Assembly: GCF_005405125.1 (NCBI RefSeq)
Contig: NZ_BJDL01000016.1
Coordinates: 1 to 53,869 of the forward strand
DNA from: Lactiplantibacillus songbeiensis
GTDB taxonomy: Bacteria; Bacillota; Bacilli; Lactobacillales; Lactobacillaceae
Direction of reading: 5' to 3'
DNA: 53,869 bases
This document shows positions 33,319 to 41,973 of this stretch, piece after piece. The translations under genes and the position numbers were made by a program. The number at the start of each line of letters is the position of its first letter. Position 1 is the first letter of the stretch. Below the pieces are notes generated by a model, which saw nothing but the letters and a program-made list of their open reading frames with translations, was not told the DNA's origin and searched no databases.

Positions 33319-33353
33319 ACTATACTTGACTTTAAACGGAGGCAAAATAATCA

Positions 33354-34307
33354 ATGCGAGCAATAAAAGTGCAACAACCAGGTGGTCCGGCCGTCTTAAC
33401 GGTGAGTGACGTACCAACCCCGAGTGTTAAGCCCGGCTGGTCATTATTAAAAGTGTGCGGCTTTGGCATTAATCATTCTGAAATTTTTACGCGTGAAGGC
33501 AAATCACCAAGTGTTCAATTTCCACGTATCTTGGGCATTGAAGCCGTGGGTGAGATTGCGGCGACGACCGATACAACTCGTTTGCCGGTTGGTCAGCAAG
33601 CCATGTCAATTATGGGCGAAATGGGTCGGGCGTTTGATGGCAGTTATGCGGAATATGCATTGCTACCAAATGATCAACTGTATCCCATTCATAGTGAACT
33701 AAGCTGGGCGGATTTAGCAGCCATTCCGGAAACCGGTTATACCGCGTATGGGGCTTTATTAGGGTTACAATTACAGCCACAACAAAAACTCTTGATTCGT
33801 GGTGGCACGAGCGGGGTCGGCGTGATGGCCGTCAAGTTAGCCCATGCCATGCAGCCGGATATTCAAGTGTTTGGCAGTACCCGTAATGTGGCTAAACGGT
33901 CTGAATTACAGGCAATCGGTTACGATGATGTCATTGGTGATATCGATGGCCAACTGCAGACTGATCAACGGTTTGATCGTATTTTGGATCTGATTGGTCC
34001 TGCCACAGTCCCCGATTCATTACAATTTTTGCGTCATTTTGGCATTGTGAGTTCAACTGGCGAATTAGGTGGCGTCTGGACGTTAGATCAATTTGATCCG
34101 ATTATGCAGATCCCAAATGACGGCTACTTAACGGCCTTTTACTCCGGTGAAGTCGTGCAGTCACAGTTAGATGACCTATTGGCGCTAATTGCTGATCACC
34201 ATGTCGATGTAACGCTAACTAAAGTTTTTGATTTAGATGGCGTGCAAGCCGCTCATGAATACCTGGAAAGCGGCCATAGCTTGGGCAAAGTGGTGGTCTT
34301 GCCATGA
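33354..34307 (+). CDS. Zinc-independent MDR-family quinone/NADPH oxidoreductase
   Basis: 317 residues of the medium-chain dehydrogenase/reductase family. N-terminal GroES-like barrel (FGINHSEIFTREGKSP, LGIEAVGEI) and a C-terminal Rossmann fold with the nucleotide loop GGTSGVGVMAVKLA. The catalytic and structural Zn Cys ligands are absent, as in quinone oxidoreductases. GGAGG precedes the ATG. It overlaps the next gene by 4 bp (ATGA), so the two are coupled. Confidence 0.85.
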   Translation: MRAIKVQQPGGPAVLTVSDVPTPSVKPGWSLLKVCGFGINHSEIFTREGKSPSVQFPRILGIEAVGEIAATTDTTRLPVGQQAMSIMGEMGRAFDGSYAEYALLPNDQLYPIHSELSWADLAAIPETGYTAYGALLGLQLQPQQKLLIRGGTSGVGVMAVKLAHAMQPDIQVFGSTRNVAKRSELQAIGYDDVIGDIDGQLQTDQRFDRILDLIGPATVPDSLQFLRHFGIVSSTGELGGVWTLDQFDPIMQIPNDGYLTAFYSGEVVQSQLDDLLALIADHHVDVTLTKVFDLDGVQAAHEYLESGHSLGKVVVLP

Positions 34308-34846
34308 CGACGGTTAAGATTCGGCCGGTCAAGCCAACGGAACTAGATGAACTCTGGCAGATCGGTTTTAGTCATCCCGATGCGGAGTGGCTTAAATGGA
34401 ACGGGCCTTACTTTCATGACACGTTGCCGAGTCAGATTGTCTTTAACAGTTTAATTGGACCGCATGATTGGCTGACGGATCAGCGTAACTGGGTCATTAC
34501 CGTGGATGAAGCCATCGTTGGTAGTGTCAATTATCACTTTGTGGATGGGGACTTAGAGCGGTGGCTTGAAGTGGGCATTTTGATCTTTGACGACCAGCAC
34601 TGGGGCCAACATATAGGTCGCCAGGCGTTATCCCAATGGTTAGATCATTTATTTAACGACGTGACAGCCTTGCCACATATTGGGTTAACCACTTGGTCAG
34701 GCAATCAGCGGATGATGCATCTGGCGACAGCGATTGGCTTGAACTTAGAAGGTCGAATACCGCAAGTCCGTTATTGGCAAGGTCAATATTATGACTCAGT
34801 TAAGTATGGTATCTTACGGTCTGACTGGCTTAACCGACGTCAATAA
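34304..34846 (+). CDS. GNAT family N-acetyltransferase
   Basis: 180 residues. The GNAT core shows VGSVNYHFVDGDLERWLEVGILI, then the CoA loop HWGQHIGRQALSQWLDHLF and TWSGNQRMMHLATAIGLNLEGRI. It is translationally coupled to the upstream oxidoreductase through ATGA. Substrate unknown. Confidence 0.85.
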   Translation: MTTVKIRPVKPTELDELWQIGFSHPDAEWLKWNGPYFHDTLPSQIVFNSLIGPHDWLTDQRNWVITVDEAIVGSVNYHFVDGDLERWLEVGILIFDDQHWGQHIGRQALSQWLDHLFNDVTALPHIGLTTWSGNQRMMHLATAIGLNLEGRIPQVRYWQGQYYDSVKYGILRSDWLNRRQ

Positions 34847-34924
34847 AATTTGACTTCAAAAAACGTTTGTTCCCCTGACTAAAATACGGTATGATAGAGT
34901 CACAATCTAAAAAGATGGGGCGGA

Positions 34925-35875
34925 ATGAATTTGATGAAATGGTTACGATCAGCGACCTTAATGGGGATTTTGAGTTTAATACTGTTGCTCGGCGGTTGCA
35001 GTAGTTTAGACCAATCGACGAGTGATAGCGGTTCGAGCACAACTAGCAGTAGCGACACCACGGCGACTACCGGTAATGTCAAAGGCACTTATGCGGCCTT
35101 AGCCAAGCAAGATTATAAATCCGGCAGTGCCGCTGCAATTAAGGTGAATAGCGGTAAGAGTACGTTGAAGGCGAGTCTATGGAAGTATTCAAAGATCGAT
35201 TATGGGAATCTTGATAGCTTGAATCGGACGACCACGGACACGGCTTATTTGAGTAAAGCTAATTTAGGACGTTCAGCTGGCCGAACTGCACAGACTTGGA
35301 GTCCGACTGGTTGGCATAATCAGCCAATTAAAGTTAACGGTAAGCGGGTCTATCCGCAGAACCGCGGACATTTAATCGCGTATACGTTATCATTTAACTT
35401 AACCAACACTGGAGTCTATAAAGCTGGTGAAGATGGTAGCTTGGATAATCCGAAGAATTTAGCCACACAAACCGCTTATTCTAACCAAAAGACGATGCAG
35501 ATTTATGAAAATCAAGTGCGGACCGCGTTGGAACAAGGTAAAAAAGTCATCTACCGGGTGACAACCGTCTTTCGGGGGAATGAATTAATGCCACGGGGCT
35601 ATTGGTCACAAGCGGTATCCACCGATGGTAGTGTTAACTTCAATGTTTACATTTGGAACGTTGAACCGGGCGTTAGCTTTGATTATGCCACGGGTCGCGG
35701 TAAAGCCGATGCCAGTATGCAAGTCGCTGGCGCTGATAAAGTGACGACTAGCAATAATACGGGCAATGCTAATCGTTATTCGTCAAAGCGGACGACCACG
35801 ACCAAGCAAGTTGAGAAAGAATTGGCTAAGTATGGGTATAAGTACGCTAAGAAAGCTTATAATCACGCTAAATAA
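34925..35875 (+). CDS. Lipoprotein DNA/RNA non-specific endonuclease (EndA/Sda-like)
   Basis: 316 residues. Lipobox LLLGGCSS (Cys ~22) after a basic/hydrophobic leader, a Ser/Thr-rich linker, then an NUC1-type beta-beta-alpha metal nuclease domain. Its HNH-like motif is NRGHLIAY (~residues 143-150; DRGH in many relatives), with NLATQTAYSNQ for the metal-binding Asn. It is probably anchored outside the membrane and degrades extracellular DNA for nutrition or uptake. The His is kept, but the first residue of the motif is Asn. ATG 34925 directly follows GGGGCGGA; ATG 34934 in frame may be the true start. Confidence 0.85.
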   Translation: MNLMKWLRSATLMGILSLILLLGGCSSLDQSTSDSGSSTTSSSDTTATTGNVKGTYAALAKQDYKSGSAAAIKVNSGKSTLKASLWKYSKIDYGNLDSLNRTTTDTAYLSKANLGRSAGRTAQTWSPTGWHNQPIKVNGKRVYPQNRGHLIAYTLSFNLTNTGVYKAGEDGSLDNPKNLATQTAYSNQKTMQIYENQVRTALEQGKKVIYRVTTVFRGNELMPRGYWSQAVSTDGSVNFNVYIWNVEPGVSFDYATGRGKADASMQVAGADKVTTSNNTGNANRYSSKRTTTTKQVEKELAKYGYKYAKKAYNHAK

Positions 35876-35877
35876 AC

Positions 35878-35911
35878 AAAACGTGTCTGACATTTTGCCA
35901 GGCACGTTTTT
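35878..35911. terminator. Bidirectional terminator between the nuclease and VOC genes
   Basis: An 11-12-bp stem (AAACGTGTCTG with CAGGCACGTTT) with T6 on the plus side. It lies 2 bp after the nuclease stop and 5 bp after the stop of the convergent VOC gene. Confidence 0.85.
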
Positions 35912-35915
35912 TAGC

Positions 35916-36383
35916 TTAATCGTTTTGATGATCCGCGGCGATTGACCAAGGTGAGGTATGAAGCATCCAATTCACACCGAATTTATCGGTGAATTGGCCC
36001 ATCTTGCCACCCCAGAATTGTTCGGCAAATGGCATGTTGATGGTCACTTCACCAGAGTCAACGAGGTGCTGGTAGAAGTCTTCAGCAGCTTGATTGCTAG
36101 CCTCATCTTCACTATTAATATCAATCATTAAGGTAATCTGTTCAGATGGTTGCGGGGTGCCCCGAAAGGCATCGGCACATTCGACTTTCGTGCCTAGAAT
36201 GGTGAAGCCACCATGCATGGTCATATTGTTTAGGTCGGCATCGGCTGGCAAGCCAAATTGTTGTGCTTGTTCCGGTTTAGGACTTAATCGGTAAACGTCA
36301 GTCGCCCCAAAGACTCGTTGATAGTAGTCAATGGCCGCTTTCGCATTTTCAAAAGCAAAGTAAGGATAGAGTTGGGATTGCAT
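35916..36383 (-). CDS. VOC family (PhnB/glyoxalase-like) protein
   Basis: 155 residues. QLYPYFAFENAKAAIDYYQRVFG is the standard start of PhnB-like VOC proteins, and GKMGQFTDKFGVNWMLH the standard end. These small dimeric proteins bind metals or small molecules; several are resistance or demethylase-like proteins, but the function of PhnB-like members is open. ATG 36383 has GGAG 8 bp upstream and starts at the domain boundary. Confidence 0.85.
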   Translation of the reverse strand: MQSQLYPYFAFENAKAAIDYYQRVFGATDVYRLSPKPEQAQQFGLPADADLNNMTMHGGFTILGTKVECADAFRGTPQPSEQITLMIDINSEDEASNQAAEDFYQHLVDSGEVTINMPFAEQFWGGKMGQFTDKFGVNWMLHTSPWSIAADHQND

Positions 36384-36535
36384 ATGGTCATCTCCAAATC
36401 GTAATTTATGGTGCATTCAAATTGTAGCATTAACCGTTTCCAAGTGCGATGATTAGGGAACGCGACAATTTTAAAATTTTGTCGCATTTTAGGACAAATT
36501 AATTTAAGTAAACTGGTAACTATGGTGAAAGCGGT

Positions 36536-36766
36536 TATACTAAGGGACATAGCGTTGCTTAACCGCCGTTAATTGCTATTTTCTCTTAAATTTATTAACA
36601 AGTAGCGCTATACCCAAACGAATCGAGTCATCGGTTAATCCTTCCCAGAATACCTGTGACTTTTCCATAACGGTGATCAAGCTCCCAACTTGATCATTGC
36701 GAGTTATCGTTTGAATGCAATTACCCTTTGAGTACCTAGCCATTGGTTGGGTGCTTTTTTGTAGAG
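36536..36766 (+). ncRNA. Candidate stand-alone structured small RNA
   Basis: Between two minus-strand genes lies a plus-strand unit with a possible -10 TATACT (36536-36541) and a clear intrinsic terminator (AGTACCTAGCCA with TGGTTGGGTGCT, then T6 at 36755-36760). Inside are a hairpin with GGTGATCAAG/CTTGATCATT arms (36672-36696), ATAAC/GTTAT extending it past a GCGA bulge, and CAAACGA (36615-36621) pairing with TCGTTTG (36706-36712). No credible ORF and no downstream plus-strand gene for 640 bp, so it is not a riboswitch of a neighbour. It does not match an RNA family I can name. Confidence 0.5.
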
Positions 36767-36891
36767 TGAGAGGTACAGCGGGTTGGGGTCGAGCATTGCC
36801 TAGCTAAGCCAATGACTCGGTAGTCTTTCCGAGTCGTTGGCTTGGCGTAGCAAGCGGAGTCCCCAGCTGTGCCGAACACGTTTCGGCAAGT
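36763..36891 (+). repeat. Intergenic repeat family B, copy B3
   Basis: Same landmarks as B1/B2 (GAGCATTGCCTAGCTA, GGCGTAGCAAGCGGA, GCCGAACACGTTTCGG). The central hairpin arms are GACTCGG/CCGAGTC, and the outer arms changed to ACAGC/GCTGT and TGGGG/CCCCA. Confidence 0.9.
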
Positions 36892-36904
36892 CAGTAGGAA
36901 CCAC

Positions 36905-36951
36905 AAAAAATCCCAATCAGCAACGGGGGCAGTCCGTCACCAATCAGGATT
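36905..36951 (-). terminator. Terminator of the small membrane protein gene
   Basis: An 18-bp stem with several G-T pairs (36909-36926 with 36934-36951) and T6 on the minus strand, 10 bp after the stop. Confidence 0.8.
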
Positions 36952-36960
36952 CTAGGAAGT

Positions 36961-37227
36961 TTAGATTAAAAATAACAGCCAACCGGCCAACGCTAAGGTC
37001 AATAAATCAATCAAAATAAAACAGGCGGCTTTGGTATGACGGATGGCACAGTAACTATCGTAACCGGTCACACCAATGATTAAGCTGAGTAATCCGATAC
37101 TTGAGTACAACATGACGAGATCATTCTGGTGCAGAGTTAGCGGTAATAATAAGACTTGAATTAAAATCCAGCAACCAGTTAGTAATAATAATCTAATTAA
37201 TAAGGACGCTTGACGTAAGGGTTTCAT
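36961..37227 (-). CDS. Small membrane protein, function unknown
   Basis: 88 residues with three predicted membrane segments (~10-30, 37-55, 67-87) and little else. Basic residues flank the first segment. A strong AAAGGAGG lies 10 bp before the ATG and a good terminator follows, so it is a real gene. It is not recognised as a known family and is divergent from the ArsR gene. Confidence 0.75.
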   Translation of the reverse strand: MKPLRQASLLIRLLLLTGCWILIQVLLLPLTLHQNDLVMLYSSIGLLSLIIGVTGYDSYCAIRHTKAACFILIDLLTLALAGWLLFLI

Positions 37228-37362
37228 CAGCCTGTGCCTCCTTTAATGTTCTAATTGTAATCGCTTTCTAATTAAGCTAGAAGCGCAACAAACTGAATGT
37301 GTTTTAAAATCAGACAGTTTTTAAAAGGTGTTGCAAAAAAAATTGAAAAGGGTTACCATTGA

Positions 37363-37392
37363 TTCATTCCAATATTAGAATATAAGAATGAA
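37363..37392. promoter_or_regulatory. Operator of the ArsR-family gene (copy 1)
   Basis: TTCATTC-N16-GAATGAA, a perfect 7-bp inverted repeat with inner AATATT and GAATAT. It lies directly before the arsR-like RBS. It matches 26 of 30 positions at 37782-37811. Confidence 0.7.
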
Positions 37393-37405
37393 AGGAGCTA
37401 ACCAA

Positions 37406-37735
37406 ATGAATCCAAACGAAGCGGCTTTACAAGAGTTCCGGGATACGATTCCAATTTTCGAAGTATTAGCCGATGAACGTCGCCAGCAGATCATGATTGA
37501 ATTAACCCAGCATGCTAAAGGGTTAACGGTTGGGGAATTAACTAAAATCATGCAAATTTCACAGCCAGCGGTTTCACATCAACTAAAGACTTTAAAGGAT
37601 CATCATTTTGTGAGTGTTGAACATCAAGGCACTCGCAATTATTATCGGGTGACGTTCGATGGTCCACTAACGAAAGTCGAGCATCTGATCCACACGTTAC
37701 GGGAAGATTTGAAGCTTAAACCATATTTGCATTAG
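37406..37735 (+). CDS. ArsR family HTH regulator
   Basis: 109 residues with a winged helix (FEVLADERRQQIMIEL, TVGELTKIMQISQPAVSHQL, VEHQGTRNYYRV). No Cys residues at all, so the classical metal sites are missing; a non-metal signal or redox-independent regulation is likely. AAAGGAG at 37391-37397 supports ATG 37406 over 37388. Its own operator precedes it, and a near-identical operator precedes the TetR gene, so it may control both units. Confidence 0.88.
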   Translation: MNPNEAALQEFRDTIPIFEVLADERRQQIMIELTQHAKGLTVGELTKIMQISQPAVSHQLKTLKDHHFVSVEHQGTRNYYRVTFDGPLTKVEHLIHTLREDLKLKPYLH

Positions 37736-37781
37736 GGGGACTAAAATCGTTGCCAAGGGAGCAGCGTTGTTTTAGGTCTAT

Positions 37782-37811
37782 TTCATTCTAATATTCGAAT
37801 ATATGAATAGA
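37782..37811. promoter_or_regulatory. Operator before the TetR-YhgE unit (copy 2)
   Basis: TTCATTC-N16-GAATAGA with AATATTCGAATATA inside. Nearly the same as the ArsR operator at 37363-37392. Confidence 0.65.
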
Positions 37812-37824
37812 AGAGGCCAAAGGG

Positions 37825-38379
37825 GTGGTTACAATTTCGATTCGCACGGAGCTAGATTTGCAGCGCGCGATGTACCAGTTATTGGAGCAGCGGTCGATGT
37901 CACAAATCACGGTTGAACAAATTTGTGCCCGGGCGTTGATCCATCGTAGTAGTTTTTATCGATATTATACCGATAAATTCGACTTGCTAGCGCAAATGGT
38001 GATGCGCGCAATTGAAGAAATGCTGGCGGCTGAACAAACTAATGCCGCTGGCTCGGGAGTGATCGCGCGCTTTATTGGCACGCATACTCAGATTTTACGG
38101 CATTTATTGGTGACGAATACCGAAGGCGACAATGATCGCTCGCAGCGTGTAATTAATGATTGCTTTTTGACCATTGCACAAGCTGGGGCTCACGATCGGG
38201 TCTTCGTAATGATGCGCAAGGCGTCGCAACCGGATTTAACGGCTTACTTAGTGAGCGGGGCGATTACGAGTATTGTGCAATGGCTAAGTAGTGAAGGGCT
38301 CGACGGTGGGGCGCCGCAGATTCAAGCGGCAATTGAAAAGACGTTAGCGACGTTTTTCTCACTTGAACAGCACACATAA
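37825..38379 (+). CDS. TetR/AcrR family regulator
   Basis: 184 residues. N-terminal HTH (LLEQRSMSQITVEQICARA, HRSSFYRYYTDKFDLLAQ) and a ligand-binding C-terminal half of the TetR_C_7/8 kind. The GTG start follows AGAGG/AAAGGG. It is the first gene of an operon with the YhgE/Pip protein 30 bp downstream, a common pairing in Firmicutes. Confidence 0.85.
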   Translation: MVTISIRTELDLQRAMYQLLEQRSMSQITVEQICARALIHRSSFYRYYTDKFDLLAQMVMRAIEEMLAAEQTNAAGSGVIARFIGTHTQILRHLLVTNTEGDNDRSQRVINDCFLTIAQAGAHDRVFVMMRKASQPDLTAYLVSGAITSIVQWLSSEGLDGGAPQIQAAIEKTLATFFSLEQHT

Positions 38380-38409
38380 TTTATTTTTGGTGAAGGAAGG
38401 TTCCATGTT

Positions 38410-41400
38410 GTGAAGATGATTAGCGGGGAATGGCGAGCAATTCGTCATAGTAAAATACTTTGGATTTCGGTATCAGTCATGATATTGATTCCGTTTTTGT
38501 ACAGTGTCTTCTTCCTGACTTCGGTCTGGGATCCATATGGAGATACAAAGCACTTACCAGTTGCGGTCGTAAATAACGACAAACCGATTAACTACCAAGG
38601 GAAGCGGTTCGCAGTTGGGGAAGAATTAATTAAGAATTTAAAGAAAAATGATCAATTAGGATGGCACTTTGTTTCGGCTGATAAAGCGGAACAAGGGATG
38701 GCAACTCACAAATATTATACGGTCGTGACGATTCCAAGCAATTTTTCGCAACACGCAACGACGGTGACGAGCAAAAATCCGAAACGAATGAAGTTACATT
38801 ATTCGACTAATGCGTCATTGAACTATATCGCTAAGGTCATTAGTGATGCTGGGGCTACGCAGTTGAATCAAAATGTCCGGGCCGCAGTAACTAAGGCTTA
38901 TGCATTGACGATGTTCAAGCAAGTTAAGACGGCTGGTGAAGGCTTCAGTAAAGCCGCTAAAGGTGCCAGTCAGTTGAAAGACGGGACGGTGGTCTTACAG
39001 TCTGGTTTAAAGACCTACACGACCGGTGTTCATACGTTGAAGAACGGGACCACTGAGTTAAATACCAAGGTTAAACAGATGCCAGCTGGGATGAAGAAGC
39101 TGGTTGATGGTAGCAGTGCGTTGAAGACTGGTTTAGATACCTTGAACGGTAGTACTGGGGCTTTGGCTAGCGGTGTTAATAAGTTGTCTGATGGTTCTAA
39201 CCAAGTTACTAGTGGGTTAGGTACTTTAAATAGCAGTACCGGTGCCTTGTCAGATGGTGTTGTTAAATTAGCCGATGGGTCAAAAGCCCTTAAAGTTGGT
39301 GTTGTGACTTATACAAATGGTGTTTACACACTTTCAACTGGGATTCGGACGTTGAATAGTAAGACTGGAGCATTATCTAGTGGGGTCACTGCGCTGACAA
39401 CGGGTTCAAAGACGTTGAAAACTGGAGTAGCGACCTATACGTCTGGTGTTGATACCGTAAATAGTAAGTTAAAGGATCTCAATTCTGGGGCCCAAACTTT
39501 AAACGGTGGTTTGACTCAACTAAAAAATCAAAGTGGTGCGTTAACAAGTGGTGCTGGTCAGTTAGTTACTGGGACTACGGCGTTAACGGAAAAATTTGCT
39601 GCATTGCAAGATGGTAGTAATAAAGTAACTACTGGTTTAGGCGCTTTACATGATGGCATGACCAGCGAGGAAAATCAAAAACAAATCGTTAGTTTGCAAC
39701 AAGGTATGGCTGGTATGGCAGAACAATTGAAGCAAATTCAAGCAAAACTTGCTGGCATGCAAAACGCTGGAACGTCTGCTCAAGCTACTAAAATTGTTAG
39801 TGATATGCAAACACATGCTAATCAGTTGGCAAGTGGTGCGACTAACACTAGTACAACCGGTTCAAGTAGCGATGTTACAAGCCAAATTAATGCAAAAATC
39901 GAATCGATTAAGGGCAGCAGTAAGCTAACTGACGCTCAAGTTAGCGCCATTGAAACTGCACTTAAGGGTGTTGGTCAAAAAGATAGTTCAAATAATGCAG
40001 CACCAGCTTCTAATGTAACAGCAGCCAATGCCTTAAAAGCTGATGCCGCTAACTTGCAAAAAACAATTGCAGCTAGTCCGGTTGCTGCGACACCAACTGC
40101 TAGCTTGACGGATAGTTTCGGTCAACTTCAGGACGGTGTGAATACTTTAATTGATAGCATCAATACTGCTGCTGACAATGTTCAAGCACTTCAAGTGGGT
40201 TCACAAAATGTTTCAAATGGGATGGTAGGTGTCAATAAACAAATTATTGAGCCATTAACAGCAGGAACGACTGCGTTACAGAGTCAAGTTCCTGACTTAA
40301 TTAATGGTGTTACGCAGTTAGCTGATGGTGGCAGTACATTAGCTAACGGTAGTAGCCAGCTATCAGCAGGGACACAACAAATTGCAAATAATTCCAAGGC
40401 ACTAAATACCGGTGCTAGCCAATTAACAACTGGCCTAACTACTTTAAATGGTCAAGTTCCAGCCTTGGTTAAAGGTGTTAGTGACTTAAATGCTGGTGGA
40501 AAGAAATTAACGGCTAATTCCCCAGCTCTAGTTAATGGATCTAGTCAATTAGCTAGTGGAACCGCGCAATTAAATGCCCAAGTTCCAACCTTAGTGTCCG
40601 GTGTTTCGCAGTTGTTTAATGGGTCTAAGCAAGTTTCTGGTGGCTTAACCACCTTAAACGGCCAAGTACCGGCTTTAAGTAGTGGCGTACAAAAACTCGA
40701 TTCTGGTGCGGGCCAATTAAATGGTGGGCTTCAAACCTTAAATGGTAGCACGGGTCAATTAGTCACGGGCGTCCAACAATTGGCCGACGGGGCTGATCAA
40801 CTGGATGCTAACTCACCAAAACTCTTAAGCGGAACTAAGAAGCTCAAGAACGGAAACGGTACGTTAGCGAAGTCCTTACAAAGTGGGGCTGATACAGTTA
40901 ATGCTACGCCATTGAAGAATGCGAATGCCCAAATGTTCGCAACGCCTTCAAAATTAACGCATTCCAACTATAGTTATGTACCAAACTATGGGCATGCGTT
41001 GGCGCCTTACGTCTTATCGTTAGCGCTCTATGTTGGGGCAATTGTCTTTAACTTCGCTTATCCAATTCGGCGGATGTCGGATGATGATGGGACAGCTACG
41101 GAATGGTTCTTAAGCAAGTTAGCAGTCGGCGTACCGGTTGCCATCTTGATGGCCATTATTGAATGTATCGCCTTATTGATCGTTGGTTTGAAGCCAATCA
41201 GCATGGCTGGTTACTTCACCACGGCGATTATGATTGCGCTGGCGTCGATGTTTATTGTCATGTTCTTGTCGATGCTATTGGATAACCCAGGTCGATTCTT
41301 GGCCATGGTCTTACTGATGTTGCAATTAGGTGGTTCTGGTGGGACCTTCCCAATGGAAATCACGAACCATTTCTTCAACGTCATTCATCCATACTTGCCA

Positions 41401-41598
41401 TTGACTTACTCCATCCTAGCTTTCCGGGAATCATTGACCGGTGGCTGGGGTACCGGGACGTTCGTATCATCAATCGCGATGTTAGCGTTGTTCGCGATTG
41501 TCGCATTAGGCTTGCTCTGGGTCTCAATGGTCTTCTTGAAGAAACACAACATGCAAGAACCAGCTGAAGCACCCATTCAAATGAAAGCTGGCAAATAA
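38410..41598 (+). CDS. YhgE/Pip family membrane protein
   Basis: 1062 residues. One membrane segment near the N-terminus (~17-37), then a long extracellular part. From ~190 to ~810 this part has a recurring degenerate ~11-residue pattern with LxxGxxxL (e.g. LADGSKALKVG, LNGGLQTLNGS, GVQQLADGADQL). Five to six membrane segments of the ABC-2-like domain end the protein (~860-1045). The layout is that of YhgE, Pip and YueB-related proteins, some of which are phage receptors. The native role may be transport of lipids or polymers. GTG 38410 has AGGAAGG 9 bp upstream. The repeat stretch is a possible phage-contact region. Confidence 0.9.
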   Translation: MKMISGEWRAIRHSKILWISVSVMILIPFLYSVFFLTSVWDPYGDTKHLPVAVVNNDKPINYQGKRFAVGEELIKNLKKNDQLGWHFVSADKAEQGMATHKYYTVVTIPSNFSQHATTVTSKNPKRMKLHYSTNASLNYIAKVISDAGATQLNQNVRAAVTKAYALTMFKQVKTAGEGFSKAAKGASQLKDGTVVLQSGLKTYTTGVHTLKNGTTELNTKVKQMPAGMKKLVDGSSALKTGLDTLNGSTGALASGVNKLSDGSNQVTSGLGTLNSSTGALSDGVVKLADGSKALKVGVVTYTNGVYTLSTGIRTLNSKTGALSSGVTALTTGSKTLKTGVATYTSGVDTVNSKLKDLNSGAQTLNGGLTQLKNQSGALTSGAGQLVTGTTALTEKFAALQDGSNKVTTGLGALHDGMTSEENQKQIVSLQQGMAGMAEQLKQIQAKLAGMQNAGTSAQATKIVSDMQTHANQLASGATNTSTTGSSSDVTSQINAKIESIKGSSKLTDAQVSAIETALKGVGQKDSSNNAAPASNVTAANALKADAANLQKTIAASPVAATPTASLTDSFGQLQDGVNTLIDSINTAADNVQALQVGSQNVSNGMVGVNKQIIEPLTAGTTALQSQVPDLINGVTQLADGGSTLANGSSQLSAGTQQIANNSKALNTGASQLTTGLTTLNGQVPALVKGVSDLNAGGKKLTANSPALVNGSSQLASGTAQLNAQVPTLVSGVSQLFNGSKQVSGGLTTLNGQVPALSSGVQKLDSGAGQLNGGLQTLNGSTGQLVTGVQQLADGADQLDANSPKLLSGTKKLKNGNGTLAKSLQSGADTVNATPLKNANAQMFATPSKLTHSNYSYVPNYGHALAPYVLSLALYVGAIVFNFAYPIRRMSDDDGTATEWFLSKLAVGVPVAILMAIIECIALLIVGLKPISMAGYFTTAIMIALASMFIVMFLSMLLDNPGRFLAMVLLMLQLGGSGGTFPMEITNHFFNVIHPYLPLTYSILAFRESLTGGWGTGTFVSSIAMLALFAIVALGLLWVSMVFLKKHNMQEPAEAPIQMKAGK

Positions 41599-41611
41599 GC
41601 GTTAGTTTTTT

Positions 41612-41650
41612 ACACGTCATTCAGACTAAATCTGGATGGCGTGTTTTTTT
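41612..41650 (+). terminator. Terminator of the TetR-YhgE operon
   Basis: A 13-bp stem (41612-41624 with 41630-41643, some G-T), T7. Confidence 0.85.
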
Positions 41651-41729
41651 GGCTCCACGATAATCGGCTGATCAGCTAAATTTATAGCTTAAAATGAATC
41701 AACACTAATTTATAAGTGTCCGGTAGCTA

Positions 41730-41880
41730 ACGGCGGGCGGCCAAGAATTGGCTCAGTGGTGTCGTTTATCTTAGTCGGTGATTTTCCGACTTAGATAAAG
41801 CCCGGCTTTCGAGACCGCCCTGTGGCTCGAAAACGTGGCCACCACGTTTCAGCCGATTCTGGGCCAACCAGAGTGGCAAG
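41730..41880 (-). repeat. Intergenic repeat family A, copy A5 (minus orientation)
   Basis: Hairpins TTTATCTTAGTCGG/CCGACTTAGATAAA and TTTCGAG/CTCGAAA. The outer arms CCAAGAATTGGCT and AGCCGATTCTGGG pair with G-T. No plus copy precedes it. Confidence 0.92.
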
Positions 41881-41973
41881 CTTAAGCGAACAAAATATCC
41901 AGCATTAAACAAAAAATATGATAAAATTAATGCTTGTTTAATTAAAATTTAATTAATATTTTGGAGGTGCATC

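Noticed and set aside
38410-41598. Internal repeats of the YhgE/Pip gene as a separate repeat element
   Set aside because: They are explained by the protein repeat and kept in frame.
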